The notes under the pieces were generated by a model that saw nothing but the letters and a program-made list of their open reading frames with translations, was not told where the DNA came from and searched no databases. A stretch of 64,000 nucleotides of DNA, from contig NZ_PIZM01000001.1 of assembly GCF_002835465.1 (NCBI RefSeq), positions 1 through 64,000 on the forward strand, in the 5' to 3' direction. This DNA is from Psychromonas sp. psych-6C06 (lineage in GTDB: Bacteria; Pseudomonadota; Gammaproteobacteria; Enterobacterales; Psychromonadaceae). A program made the position numbers and the translations under genes. Below are positions 1-10,431 of the stretch, one piece after another. How positions within the stretch are numbered: position 1 is the stretch's first letter; each line of letters begins with the position of its first letter.

Positions 1-15
1 CCGCTCTTCCGATCT
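1..15 (+). other. Illumina adapter remnant at contig end
   Basis: Bases 2-15 read CGCTCTTCCGATCT, the 3' end of the standard Illumina read-1 adapter, and native 23S rRNA sequence starts directly after it. This is library sequence that was not trimmed, not genome sequence. Confidence 0.93.
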
Positions 16-61
16 AACGTATTGAGCTAACTTGTACTAATTACCCGTGAGGCTTAACCAT
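16..61 (+). rRNA. 23S rRNA, 3' end only
   Basis: The stretch matches the last ~46 nt of bacterial 23S rRNA, including TTGAGCTAAC, GTACTAAT and the terminal CCGTGAGGCTTAACC. The rest of the gene is missing because the contig starts here, as expected where assembly breaks in repeated rRNA operons. The 186-nt spacer to the 5S gene (62-247) has no tRNA; bases 61-82 can form a hairpin (TACAAACTCT/AGTTTTGTA) that could be part of a processing stalk. Confidence 0.9.
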
Positions 62-247
62 ACAAACTCTAAGAGTTTTGTATACCAAGACGAGTCGAAA
101 GACTATAAAAGAAATGCTTGCGAAGCATATTTTACGAAAACATTGCAAAGATTAAGAAGAACAAGCAGATTACGAAGTAATTTGCAGTTTCGTACTGTTT
201 AACGAAGTTAAATAGTGGAAACAAACAGCTTTTCTAATTAACTTTTT

Positions 248-367
248 TGTTTGGCGACAATAGCGCTGTGGTCCCACCTGATTCCATTCCGAACTCAGTA
301 GTGAAACGCAGTTGCGCCGATGGTAGTGTGGGGTCTCCCCATGTGAGAGTAGGTCATCGCCAAACGC
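248..367 (+). rRNA. rrf: 5S ribosomal RNA
   Basis: A 120-nt match to gammaproteobacterial 5S rRNA. Conserved blocks seen include GTGGTCCCACCTGA, CCGAACTCAG, GTGAAACGC, GCGCCGATGGTAGTGTGGGG and CCCATGTGAGAGTAGG. The first and last bases (TGTTTGGCG / CGCCAAACGC) pair to form the closing helix, which sets the ends. It is the last gene of the truncated rRNA operon and is followed by a strong terminator. Confidence 0.96.
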
Positions 368-379
368 CTAATACGAACA

Positions 380-411
380 ATCCCTGTTGACTACGTCAGC
401 AGGGATTTTTT
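380..411 (+). terminator. rRNA operon terminator
   Basis: Twelve-base stem ATCCCTGTTGAC / GTCAGCAGGGAT (one G-U pair) with a TAC loop, followed by six T. It lies 13 nt after the 5S gene. Confidence 0.93.
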
Positions 412-644
412 CGTTTTATGCATTTGATAAATGAAGACCTACTCCCACATGGGGCAGGTGAACAGTCTGCTGTGGGCTGTACTAATCATTGTTTGTATGT
501 GTCGATATTCTTTTCATTTTTTCCTGTTATTTTTCTTTTAGGTATAAACCTTTTTGTTTATCAGTCTATTACATGGTTGGTATTATTTATGCACTATCAA
601 ATCTGTGCTGTGAATGGACTTTTATTTTTTTTAGGAGTGGGGAA
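412..644 (+). other. AT-rich leader with no gene seen
   Basis: Between the rRNA terminator and the PEP-CTERM gene. It can be read without stops in two frames, but the products are hydrophobic low-complexity peptides with no ribosome site. It probably holds the promoter and 5' leader of the next gene. Confidence 0.5.
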
Positions 645-1310
645 ATGAAAAATACTTATATTGGTAAGCAGTGGTTGAGCACAATCTTTACGTTGTTATT
701 CGTTTCATCGGTGAATGCGAATTTAATTGAAAATGGTGACTTTGAAACAGTGACCTCAGGAGGTTTTGTCAAGTCTTGGGGGGTCTCTAACTTATACGAT
801 GAAGGAAGTGTTGAGAACTGGAGAGCGGGAAATAACGATTATATTGAGTTATGGACGGAAGGCTCTAACTCCTTTGCTGAATTAAATGCAGATTGGAGTT
901 CAAGTGAGCAGACTGACTGGGTGCTTAAGCAAACTGTTCAGCTTGATTTAAATATGGGCTATAAGCTTAGTTTTCAATATAGAGCAAGACAGGATGATAA
1001 TGAGGCATTTCGTTTTAAAGTCACTAACTCACAAGAATTATCTTCATGGAATACAATTAACGATCATGATTTAATTAATCAGTGGTATACCTATGAAGGG
1101 TTCTTTACGGCATCAGCGACAAAAACGAAACATGTCCTCAACTTTAGATCTGAAAATGATGGCGATACCTACGGTAACTTTATCGATAATGTCAGCCTTA
1201 CTAAAGTAATTCAAACTGCTGTGCCTTCTCCTGGTAGCTTATTATTATTCGCTTTAGGAATGATTGGCCTTGGTTTTTACAGAAAAAGAGATAGTACTTT
1301 ACTCACTTAA
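645..1310 (+). CDS. PEP-CTERM sorting domain protein
   Basis: A 221-residue exported protein of unknown ligand. The start at 645 follows TTAGGAGTGGGGAA and begins a proper signal peptide (basic MKNTYIGK, hydrophobic stretch to residue 20, probable cleavage after VNA at residue 25); an in-frame ATG at 489 would only add a hydrophobic extension. The mature N-terminus (NLIENGDFE) and the beta-rich, Trp/Tyr-rich body resemble the jelly-roll carbohydrate-binding-like folds common in PEP-CTERM proteins. Residues ~193-221 form the sorting tail: VPSPGS, a hydrophobic helix ending GLGFYRKR, then a nine-residue hydrophilic end. PEP is replaced by PSP. Such tails are normally processed by an exosortase (XrtA/EpsH family) linked to exopolysaccharide export; none is encoded in this window. 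Confidence 0.8.
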   Translation: MKNTYIGKQWLSTIFTLLFVSSVNANLIENGDFETVTSGGFVKSWGVSNLYDEGSVENWRAGNNDYIELWTEGSNSFAELNADWSSSEQTDWVLKQTVQLDLNMGYKLSFQYRARQDDNEAFRFKVTNSQELSSWNTINDHDLINQWYTYEGFFTASATKTKHVLNFRSENDGDTYGNFIDNVSLTKVIQTAVPSPGSLLLFALGMIGLGFYRKRDSTLLT

Positions 1311-1436
1311 TGTTTATCAATAGCCAAAATTAAACCTGATGCATATCCCCATTGGGTTTAAACTTATTGTAATTCAAATAAACTAGGTTGTAATAGCAAA
1401 AGTGTTAAATAGGTGATCAGTCTAACTTGTAAAAAT

Positions 1437-1640
1437 CTACGCTACCTGTGTTATTAATTGAAGGGAGCATGATTAACTTCTGCAACTCACGCGTTGGTAG
1501 TTTAAATCTTTTTACGCAATACTAAATGAAAAGACGTTTTACTATCCTTTAAACGAAATTCGCTTACAATTAATAAGTCGTATTCCGCCAGCCTTACTCA
1601 AAAGACGTTGTGTTGAAAAATCACACGACTAAGACCAACA
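1437..1640 (+). repeat. Dispersed repeat R2, copy a
   Basis: The intergenic stretch contains two blocks seen elsewhere in the window: ACGCTACCTGTGTT..AACTTCTGCAACTCACGCGTTGG (compare 23485-23560 and 40795-41010), and TTTTACTATCC..CGAAATTCGCTTA..CTTACTCAAAAGACG (compare 41920-41995 and 51100-51200). Non-coding; boundaries are approximate. Confidence 0.6.
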
Positions 1641-1759
1641 GAGCTTAGATCTCTTTATAAATTCCCTTTAGTATAATTTATTGATATATGATGCTTTTAT
1701 CGTTTTTAGTAACTGCTCAACCCATGTAATCAAAAAAAATTGTAAGATTTTCATTTACT

Positions 1760-1790
1760 CCCTTGAAAAGTTTGTCCGGAGCCCCATCTA
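1760..1790 (+). promoter_or_regulatory. Sigma-32 heat-shock promoter of htpG
   Basis: CCCTTGAAA at 1760-1768 and CCCCATCTA at 1782-1790 match the RpoH consensus (CTTGAAA / CCCCATNT) almost base for base, with a 13-nt spacer. The -10 element lies 44 nt before the htpG start. Confidence 0.9.
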
Positions 1791-1834
1791 TTTCATACTG
1801 TTTAATTATTACTATTAAAAGAGAAAGAGATATT

Positions 1835-3739
1835 ATGGAACATCAACAAAATCATGCTTTTAGTGCCGATACCGGTAAACTTCTTAAATTAATGATCCAC
1901 TCTTTATATTCTAATAAAGAGATCTTCTTACGTGAGCTTGTCTCTAACGCTGCTGATGCCGCTGATAAATTACGCTTCAAGGCGCTTTCAGATGGTACTC
2001 TTTTTGAAAATGATGCCGATTTGCGCGTTCGCTTGAGTTTCGATGCTGAAGCTAAAACAGTAACTATTAGCGATAATGGCATTGGTATGACACGTGATGA
2101 AGTGATTGAGCATTTAGGTACAATCGCAAAATCAGGCACTAGCGACTTCTTCGAACAATTATCTGGCGATCAAGTAAAAGATTCACAGCTAATTGGTCAG
2201 TTTGGTGTTGGTTTTTACTCTGCATTTATTGTTGCAGATCGCGTAACGGTAAATACGCGTAAAGCAGGAGAAGATGCTTCGAGCGGTACATGTTGGGAAT
2301 CTTCTGGCGAAGCTGACTACAGCGTAGCTGATATTGAAAAAGCGGACCGTGGTACAGAGATTATTTTACATCTACGTGAAGATGAGTCTGAGTTTTTAAA
2401 TGATTATAAATTACGTACGATCGTTTCTAAATACTCTGATCATATCAGTATTCCTGTTGAAATGTTTGTCGAAGAGGTTGCTGAAGTTGAGAATCAAGAG
2501 GGTGAAAATACGCCTGCTGTTCCTGCTCACTGGGAAGCCATCAACAAAGCAACTGCGCTTTGGAACTGTGCTAAATCAGATCTTAAAGATGAAGAATACC
2601 AAGAGTTTTATAAGCATATTGCCAACGATTTTGAGAACCCATTAACTTGGAGCCATAACAAAGTTGAAGGTGAGCAAGAATACACTAGCCTTTTATATAT
2701 CCCTAAACGTGCACCATTTGATTTATGGAATCGTGAAAAAGCACATGGGCTCAAACTATACGTGCAACGTGTTTTCATTATGGATGATGCTGAGCAGTTC
2801 ATGCCAACGTACCTACGTTTCGTAAAGGGTATTTTAGATTCAAACGACCTACCACTGAATGTATCGCGTGAAATCTTACAAGATACGCGTACAACGGCTA
2901 AATTACGTAGCGCTTGTACTAAACGCGTACTTTCAATGCTGACTAAGTTTGCCAATAAAAATGAAGATGAATACAACGCGTTCTGGAAAGAGTTTGGTCA
3001 AGTATTAAAAGAAGGACCAGCTGAAGACGCAGGTAATAAAGAGAAAATTGCGAAACTATTCCGTTTCTCTTCAACTGAGACTGATTCAGCTGAGCAAACT
3101 GTTTCATTAGATGCTTACTTAGGTCGCATGAAAGAGGAGCAGGATAAAATTTACTACATTACAGCTGATAGCTTTAATGCGGCTAAAAACAGTCCTCACC
3201 TTGAGATTCTACGTAAAAAAGGTGTTGAAGTTCTATTGCTTAGCGATCGTGTTGATGAGTGGTTATTAAGCCATTTACCAGAGTACGAAGGTAAAACATT
3301 CACATCAGTGACACAGGGCGATTTAGACCTTGGTAAACTAGATAGCGAAGAAGATAAAAAAGAGCAAGAGAAGCAAGAGACTGAATTTGCAAGCTTTGTT
3401 GAGCGTGTTAAAGAAACCTTAGGCGATAAAGTAAAAGATGTTCGCATCACGCATCGTTTAACGTCGACGCCTTCTTGTATCGTTGCAGATAACGATGATA
3501 TGAGTACACAGATGGCGAAATTAATGGCGCAAATGGGACAACCAGTGCCAGATAGTAAGCCAATTTTTGAGCTTAACCCAGAGCATATTATGGTGACCAC
3601 TTTAGCTGATATGGCTGACGAAGAGAAATTTGCGCAGTGGGCTGAGTTATTGTTAGAGCAAGCGGTATTATCTGAAAAAGGTAGTTTGGATGACCCATCT
3701 GAGTTTGTTAACCGAATCAATAAACTTCTTTTGGCGTAA
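1835..3739 (+). CDS. htpG: Chaperone protein HtpG (Hsp90)
   Basis: ATP-dependent cytosolic chaperone of the Hsp90 family, 634 residues (E. coli 624). The GHKL ATPase domain covers ~1-230, with the Mg/ATP asparagine in [15 protein letters not shown] (N38), the DNGIGM motif at 80-85 and the [11 protein letters not shown] lid/G2 motif at 121-131. The middle domain contains the catalytic loop around NVSREILQ, and a C-terminal dimerisation domain follows. The acidic/basic stretch near 2500 and a KKEQEKQE run near 3360 are typical charged linkers. ATG at 1835 follows AAAGAGAAAGAGA; an upstream in-frame start at 1763 lies inside the sigma-32 promoter and is rejected. Single-gene unit with its own heat-shock promoter and terminator; htpG-adk order matches enterobacteria. 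Confidence 0.98.
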   Translation: MEHQQNHAFSADTGKLLKLMIHSLYSNKEIFLRELVSNAADAADKLRFKALSDGTLFENDADLRVRLSFDAEAKTVTISDNGIGMTRDEVIEHLGTIAKSGTSDFFEQLSGDQVKDSQLIGQFGVGFYSAFIVADRVTVNTRKAGEDASSGTCWESSGEADYSVADIEKADRGTEIILHLREDESEFLNDYKLRTIVSKYSDHISIPVEMFVEEVAEVENQEGENTPAVPAHWEAINKATALWNCAKSDLKDEEYQEFYKHIANDFENPLTWSHNKVEGEQEYTSLLYIPKRAPFDLWNREKAHGLKLYVQRVFIMDDAEQFMPTYLRFVKGILDSNDLPLNVSREILQDTRTTAKLRSACTKRVLSMLTKFANKNEDEYNAFWKEFGQVLKEGPAEDAGNKEKIAKLFRFSSTETDSAEQTVSLDAYLGRMKEEQDKIYYITADSFNAAKNSPHLEILRKKGVEVLLLSDRVDEWLLSHLPEYEGKTFTSVTQGDLDLGKLDSEEDKKEQEKQETEFASFVERVKETLGDKVKDVRITHRLTSTPSCIVADNDDMSTQMAKLMAQMGQPVPDSKPIFELNPEHIMVTTLADMADEEKFAQWAELLLEQAVLSEKGSLDDPSEFVNRINKLLLA

Positions 3740-3756
3740 TCGCTCATAATTGATAC

Positions 3757-3783
3757 AAAGGCCAGCTTTATGCTGGCCTTTTT
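3757..3783 (+). terminator. htpG terminator
   Basis: Ten-base stem AAAGGCCAGC / GCTGGCCTTT with a 5-nt loop, running into a T tract at 3778-3783. Confidence 0.92.
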
Positions 3784-3842
3784 CGTTGATAAAGTTGAGA
3801 AAAAATCACTAACCGTGTAAATTTCTTGTTCTATTTATTTAA

Positions 3843-4505
<663 letters not shown>

Positions 4506-4527
4506 TCAAGCGATATATTAACAGACT

Positions 4528-4550
4528 AGGGGCGAAAGCCCCTTTTTTTA
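4528..4550 (+). terminator. adk terminator
   Basis: AGGGGC-GAAA-GCCCCT hairpin followed by a T run, 23 nt after the adk stop. Confidence 0.93.
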
Positions 4551-4602
4551 TAGGTAAAATTAGATGGAAGCTAAAATATCCAAGTCTAAAGTTACCTTCT
4601 CA

Positions 4603-4765
4603 CACCAACCGAATTAAGTATACAATCTAAATGTAGCGTTGCAAAAATGGATTCGTTCAAGGCTAAATGTGACGTAAATGGTTGCTCTCTTTACGAAAAT
4701 TTCAACGAAGAGATAAGTTACTTTAAGCCGTAAAATAGATCCGCTATTTATTTCGTTTGGTATTA
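4603..4765. repeat. Dispersed MITE-like repeat R1, copy a
   Basis: A 163-nt non-coding element with inverted ends (ACCAACCGAATTAAG at the left, ..TTTCGTTTGGTATTA at the right). Its reverse complement starts TAATACCAAACGAAATAAAT, as does copy d at 40841, and it shares the internal GTAAAGNNAGCAACCATTT and AGCCTTGAA blocks with copies at 15112, 40626 and 60933. Its right end lies 22 nt before the next start codon. Confidence 0.8.
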
Positions 4766-4787
4766 TCAGCCTTTAGCAGTTTTCGTT

Positions 4788-5297
4788 ATGAATCACTTAT
4801 TTATTATTTTATCTCTTTTATTATTAGTTGGTTGCGCTAGTCAGCCTAAAAGTAGTGTTCCTTCCTCAAGTGTTAAAAAATCGTCATCTACACTGAACAC
4901 TGACAAACAAGCAATGGGAGAGGATGCATTACTTTTTTCTCTACTGAGGAATGAGTTTAACGATTGGCGAGGCACGCCCTATCGATTGGGTGGGGAAAAC
5001 AAGCAAGGGGTTGATTGCTCTGCTTTCGTGCAACAAGTAATGCGTAATAGCATCAATATCAAGTTACCGCGTACAACTGAAACTCAGAGTAAACAGGGTT
5101 ATTTAGTTTATAAAGATCAGTTAAAAGTTGGTGACTTGGTCTTTTTTAAAACAGGCTGGAAAGCGAGGCATGTTGGCATTTACATGGGCAATAACCAATT
5201 TATGCATGCATCAACGAGTAAAGGCGTGATCACTTCGTCTCTAAATAATGTTTATTGGAAGAAAAAATACTGGCAAGCAAAACGGATCATAGATTGA
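4788..5297 (+). CDS. NlpC/P60 family peptidoglycan endopeptidase lipoprotein
   Basis: A 169-residue predicted lipoprotein related to E. coli NlpC and MepS (Spr), which cut peptide cross-links in peptidoglycan. Signal peptide with lipobox LVGC (Cys16), a Ser/Lys-rich linker to ~45, then the NlpC/P60 domain with catalytic Cys77 (GVDCSAF), His128 (ARHVGIYMG) and a further His140 in the usual third position. Ser17 is not Ala-Asp-like, so outer-membrane retention is uncertain but not excluded. No clear Shine-Dalgarno precedes the start; the leader is the end of repeat R1. A hairpin overlaps its stop codon. Transcribed alone, convergent with roxA. Confidence 0.9.
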   Translation: MNHLFIILSLLLLVGCASQPKSSVPSSSVKKSSSTLNTDKQAMGEDALLFSLLRNEFNDWRGTPYRLGGENKQGVDCSAFVQQVMRNSINIKLPRTTETQSKQGYLVYKDQLKVGDLVFFKTGWKARHVGIYMGNNQFMHASTSKGVITSSLNNVYWKKKYWQAKRIID

Positions 5298-5328
5298 ATA
5301 CCCTTTAGTAGTTAAAAGGGTATTCAAT
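5293..5328. terminator. Hairpin between convergent genes
   Basis: Perfect 13-bp inverted repeat ATTGAATACCCTT / AAGGGTATTCAAT with a 10-nt loop, overlapping the NlpC/P60 stop codon and 7 nt from the roxA stop. Neither side has a long T tract, so it may work in both directions or protect 3' ends. Confidence 0.6.
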
Positions 5329-5334
5329 AGGATT

Positions 5335-6465
5335 TTACAGAGCGTACCAGTATCCTTTATTTACCAGCGCAGTAAAGAGCGCTAACCCTCCTTCATCATC
5401 ATTGAGAAAGTTTAATAATTCACCAGCGACTTCGTCTTGATCGCATAATAATTGTCCTAATTCGCTACAGTTTGAGACATTATATTGCTCGCCATTAATG
5501 AAAATAGATTCTGAGTCTTGTTCGAAATAAAGCGCTCTTAGACCACCCAATCGCATAAATTGAGCACCATTATTTAGTTCGTCGATTATCTCTTCTTTTG
5601 AATGAGCAGGCTCAGGTGGCGCAAGATCAAGATCATGTTTTGCATCACTGAGCATTTTACCTATCCATGGAATAAGCTGCTTTGGTGTTGCGCAGTTTGC
5701 TAGCATGACGCGATGCAGTTCTTGTAGCTCCTGCTCTTCAACTCTGCCCGCTTTTTCACGTTGTTGCATGACCCGATCTGTATATCGCTCAGCATTTTCA
5801 TTACTATCAATCTGATGATCTGCAAAACTACTTAATAGATCATTCTGATCGGGGGCGCGGAAACCAACACTATAATTCATTGATGGCTCAACAGCGTACC
5901 CTTCATGTGGGAAGCCGACTGGTATATACAATATATCACCCGGCTCTAATTCTACATCGATGATCGCTTCAAAGGCTTCACAATGTTTTAGCGCGCCATG
6001 GGCTGCAAACTCTGATAATTGGGTATTATCGCCAACACGCCAATGGCGTTTGCCTAGGCCTTGGATAATGAAAACATCATAGTTATCAATGTGTGGTCCA
6101 ACGCCACCTTTCGGAGTGGAGTAGCTAATCATTAAATCATCGATTCGCCAGTTCGGGATAAATCGGAAAGGACGAATTAGTTGTTGTGCCTCTTCGTGCC
6201 AGTTATCAACCGCTTGAATTAATAACGTAGCACCATCATTTTCGAGTTTTTCAAAGGATTCAAAGGGGCCACACTCAGCTTGCCATTGCTGTTTTTCATC
6301 ACGATAAACAAGGCGACTTTCAACCTCTTCTTCCATCGCAAGGCCTGCAATTTCATCCGGTAAAATTGGGTCAATAAAATCAGTGAACCCTTGCTTAATG
6401 ACGGTGGGTTTTTTTTGCCAGTAAGTATCAAGAAAATGATTGATTTCTAGATTTAGTTCAAACAT
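5335..6465 (-). CDS. roxA: 50S ribosomal protein L16 arginine hydroxylase (RoxA/YcfD)
   Basis: Fe(II)/2-oxoglutarate-dependent JmjC-type oxygenase that hydroxylates an arginine of ribosomal protein L16. 376 residues (E. coli YcfD 373), similar over the whole length. The metal triad is intact: His125 and Asp127 in GPHIDNYDVF and His187 in GFPHEGY, the same numbering as E. coli. The N-terminal TYWQKKPTVIKQGF and the ELEPGDILYIP strand are family signatures; the C-terminal part is the winged-helix region. The start at 6465 (MFELNLE) follows AGAGG; an ATG 27 codons upstream lacks homology and a ribosome site. Oxygen-dependent ribosome modification has been linked to growth under stress. Confidence 0.95.
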   Translation of the reverse strand: MFELNLEINHFLDTYWQKKPTVIKQGFTDFIDPILPDEIAGLAMEEEVESRLVYRDEKQQWQAECGPFESFEKLENDGATLLIQAVDNWHEEAQQLIRPFRFIPNWRIDDLMISYSTPKGGVGPHIDNYDVFIIQGLGKRHWRVGDNTQLSEFAAHGALKHCEAFEAIIDVELEPGDILYIPVGFPHEGYAVEPSMNYSVGFRAPDQNDLLSSFADHQIDSNENAERYTDRVMQQREKAGRVEEQELQELHRVMLANCATPKQLIPWIGKMLSDAKHDLDLAPPEPAHSKEEIIDELNNGAQFMRLGGLRALYFEQDSESIFINGEQYNVSNCSELGQLLCDQDEVAGELLNFLNDDEGGLALFTALVNKGYWYAL

Positions 6466-6579
6466 GTGAAGCCTCTGAAAAGTAGATGAGGTTTCATTGT
6501 AAGCGCTCGCGAAGGAAAAAGAAAATGCCTCGCCATTATTGTTCACGCTTTGCCGTTAACGTATTTTCTTTTGCCATTA

Positions 6580-7212
6580 TCACTGACACATTTGCTTTAC
6601 TAATGTCGCTATTTGCACAGCGTTCTCGGTTTGTTGTTTCATTAATCCCCCAATAACGCCATTTTTATTAATTTCTGGTTGGTTTTGGCTAACTTTCCAT
6701 TTTCCCGTTATCTCGGTAATAGATATCTCTAGCCCCACAATTGCAGGTAACATGCATTGTATATACTGCTCTGGCGCATCCTTGATTGACCACGGCTGTT
6801 GTTGTTCTTGTTCATGCTGTTGGGTCAAGTTATCGAGCATATTGAGTTTGAAATGATCATCAAAACGCAAAGTTAACGTCCCACTCACATGTACTGCGAT
6901 GTAATTCCAGGTGGGGACGGCTCTGCCATTTTCTTTTTTAGTTGGGTAATGATTCGGTGAGATATAGCAATTAGGGCCATGAAAAACTAACATCACCGTT
7001 TGTGTTTCAGTCACGTTTTTCCACCAAGGATTCGCTTTTGCGATATGTCCTTGTAGTACACTCTTTCCATTGGTGCTATCTAAGAAAAATGGCAGGTGAT
7101 CGACTTCCATGCCCGATTCAGTTTGTATAATTAAGGTTGCAAACGGATACTTGGCAATAATACCTTGTAACTCTTTTTGATCTTGTTGTTTGAATATATT
7201 GGGAATATGCAT
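6580..7212 (-). CDS. PaiB-family FMN-binding protein
   Basis: A 210-residue member of the PaiB/FMN-binding split-barrel family, annotated as negative transcriptional regulator after Bacillus PaiB, though the biochemical role in Proteobacteria is unclear. Family hallmarks: MHIPNIF start, YPFATLI, HLPFFLD, the GHIAKANPWW motif, MLVFHGPNCYISPNHYP near residues 90-105, VPTWNYIAVHVSG, and a C-terminal GKWKVSQNQPE. It lies 25 nt from the GNAT gene that precedes it on the same strand. In Bacillus, paiA (a GNAT) and paiB form an operon, so this pairing is suggestive, although the neighbouring acetyltransferase is RimJ/RimL-like. Confidence 0.9.
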   Translation of the reverse strand: MHIPNIFKQQDQKELQGIIAKYPFATLIIQTESGMEVDHLPFFLDSTNGKSVLQGHIAKANPWWKNVTETQTVMLVFHGPNCYISPNHYPTKKENGRAVPTWNYIAVHVSGTLTLRFDDHFKLNMLDNLTQQHEQEQQQPWSIKDAPEQYIQCMLPAIVGLEISITEITGKWKVSQNQPEINKNGVIGGLMKQQTENAVQIATLVKQMCQ

Positions 7213-7237
7213 TTTAAAATCCTGTTAACTAGCTGTA

Positions 7238-7822
7238 TTACAATTTACTTTCTAATTGTTGTTTAATTACTTGCCACTCATGATTAATAATCGAAAAAAT
7301 AGCGGTATTGCGATAACTGCCATCGGGTAAAATACGATGATGGCGTAAAATGCCTTCAAAGGTCGCCCCTAAACGAGCAATGGCATTACGCGATGTCGTA
7401 TTCTTTTCATGTGCTTTGAACTGTACGCGAATCGCCCCAAGCTGCTCAAAGGCATGTTTTAATAAACAATATTTTGCATGGGTATTTACGTAGCTACGTT
7501 GGTATTTAGGTGTGATAAATGTGAAACCTATTTCGAGGTTTTTATCTGCTTTACTGATTGCGCAGTAACGTGTGCTACCTACTAATTCACCACTTTGGTT
7601 ATCAAAGATTGCAAAGGCAACATGCTCACCCTGTTGGGTCATTGTTTCCGAATAGCTTAACCAATCTGCCGCTTGTGCTTTTGAACTGCATTGGTCGGGC
7701 AATGACCACTGCCATAGTTCAGGAAATGCACCCGCACGATAAAAGTCGTCAAGATGGCTGATGCTTAATGGACGTAATGTGATTTTATCTGTACTTAGTG
7801 TGACTGGATTTGGTGTAAACAT
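7238..7822 (-). CDS. GNAT family N-acetyltransferase (RimJ/RimL-like)
   Basis: 194-residue acetyl-CoA-dependent transferase of the Acetyltransf_3 type (ribosomal-protein/antibiotic acetyltransferase relatives). It starts with ITLRPLSISHLDDFY, has the central LEIGFTFITPKYQRSYVNTHAKY strand and acetyl-CoA pyrophosphate loop region, and the late RVQFKAHEKNTTSRNAIARLG helix typical of the subfamily. Its substrate cannot be told from sequence. ATG at 7822 is preceded by AAGGAGAGAAACA; an in-frame upstream ATG at 7849 lies before the ribosome site and is rejected. It probably leads the transcription unit with the PaiB-like gene and is divergent from the EamA gene. Confidence 0.9.
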   Translation of the reverse strand: MFTPNPVTLSTDKITLRPLSISHLDDFYRAGAFPELWQWSLPDQCSSKAQAADWLSYSETMTQQGEHVAFAIFDNQSGELVGSTRYCAISKADKNLEIGFTFITPKYQRSYVNTHAKYCLLKHAFEQLGAIRVQFKAHEKNTTSRNAIARLGATFEGILRHHRILPDGSYRNTAIFSIINHEWQVIKQQLESKL

Positions 7823-7972
7823 TGTTTCTCTCCTTGTAGGTGGGCTCAATTTTCGCCCTTATCAAGTCATTTTTCCTATTAAAAATTTAGATCGCACAAT
7901 CATTGACTTAAGCATAACATGGCGAGTATTGTGGATGGCTGTTTGTAAAAAATAAATCACAGGGAGGTGAAT

Positions 7973-8908
7973 ATGTATTTACCCGATAAGTTTAATAAAA
8001 TATCAGGCCTTTTCGCTGGCCTTGCTGTTGTGATGATTTGGTCTGGGTGGATCATTATCTCTAAATGGGGGTTATCACGTTCATTAACGGTATGGGATGT
8101 CACTGGCGTTCGCTTTGTAACGGCAGGGGCTGTTGTGTTGGTTTATGCTTTATGCGCTAAATATCCACTTAAATCTCTGTTTACTTTGCCAATTATCTGT
8201 TGCAGTTTAGCCTGTGGCACACTCTATGTCGGCGCTAGCTTGATTGGTCTATTGATGTCTGATGCAGCAAATACCGGGGTTATTATTAATGGCACCTTAC
8301 CCATTATGTGTGCCTGTATTTTGTATCTTTGGAACAGATCTCGATTGTCTGCGCCACAATATGTTGGTGTCGCGTTCATTTTAATTGCCAACTTTTTACT
8401 CTTTACCAGTTCAGGTGGGGCAACCTTGGTAGCACTGTTATGGTTACTATTAGCGACGCTATTTTTGGCCTTTTATTCGGTTTCTATGAAGATGTGGTCG
8501 ATTAATTTAAAAACGATCATGATCGCTGTGCCACTTATCAATGCGCTATTTTTTACCCCTATTTGGTATTTCCTGCCGAGCAATATTAGCGTGGCTCCTA
8601 TCTCTGAAATCGCTTTACAGGCATTTTATCAAGGCGTTGTGGTGAGTATTATTGCGCTGTTTTGCATGACCTATGCCATTAATAAACTCGGCGCCGTTTC
8701 TGCTTCAACGATTATGGCACTTGTACCTATCGTTTCTGCTTTGCTGGCTATGGTGTTTTTAGCGCAACAGATAACCTTTCAGGTGGGCGTGTCGATAATT
8801 ATCTGTTCACTTGGAATTGCTTGTTACAGTGCCTTGCATCCATTTTTGCTATGGTTGCGTAAAAATAGAGGCGCTAAAAACAAAAAAGGCAACCCGAAGG
8901 TTGCCTAA
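7973..8908 (+). CDS. EamA/DMT superfamily transporter
   Basis: Inner-membrane drug/metabolite transporter, 311 residues with about ten hydrophobic helices in two EamA repeats (first repeat to ~140, second ~150-300). The early SGWIIISKWGL..VTGVRFVTAG pattern and the late GAVSASTIMALVPIVSALLAMVFL are typical. Substrate unknown. The ATG at 7973 is correctly spaced after AGGGAGGTG; a GTG two codons earlier overlaps that ribosome site. Divergent from the GNAT gene. Its last seven codons overlap the purB terminator on the other strand. Confidence 0.92.
   Translation: MYLPDKFNKISGLFAGLAVVMIWSGWIIISKWGLSRSLTVWDVTGVRFVTAGAVVLVYALCAKYPLKSLFTLPIICCSLACGTLYVGASLIGLLMSDAANTGVIINGTLPIMCACILYLWNRSRLSAPQYVGVAFILIANFLLFTSSGGATLVALLWLLLATLFLAFYSVSMKMWSINLKTIMIAVPLINALFFTPIWYFLPSNISVAPISEIALQAFYQGVVVSIIALFCMTYAINKLGAVSASTIMALVPIVSALLAMVFLAQQITFQVGVSIIICSLGIACYSALHPFLLWLRKNRGAKNKKGNPKVA
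8882..8905 (-). terminator. purB terminator inside the 3' end of the EamA gene
   Basis: Reading the minus strand, GGCAACC-TTCG-GGTTGCC is followed by TTTTTT: a canonical terminator with a UUCG tetraloop. It sits in the last codons of the convergent EamA gene, 117 nt after the purB stop. Confidence 0.9.
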
Positions 8909-9021
8909 CTATAGCGAGCAAAGTCTAAGCTAGTTATGTTTAGTTCAAGAAGAAAAGGCGCAGTTTAATGGTTTAAATGAGCACTTTTCGACGATGAAAT
9001 TAACTTAACTAGCGACGACCT

Positions 9022-10401
<1,380 letters not shown>

Positions 10402-10431
10402 CTAATAAAGGTTGTTTAAATAGTTGTGTTA

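Noticed and set aside
62-247. tRNA gene in the 23S-5S spacer
   Set aside because: No cloverleaf or T-loop GTTCRA motif; the stretch is AT-rich with one simple hairpin.
418-648. Open frame between the 5S terminator and the PEP-CTERM gene
   Set aside because: Hydrophobic, low-complexity product, no ribosome site, overlaps the start of the PEP-CTERM gene in another frame.
2400-3747. Several open frames in other frames of htpG
   Set aside because: Overlap a full-length, strongly conserved gene; compositions are typical of shadow frames.
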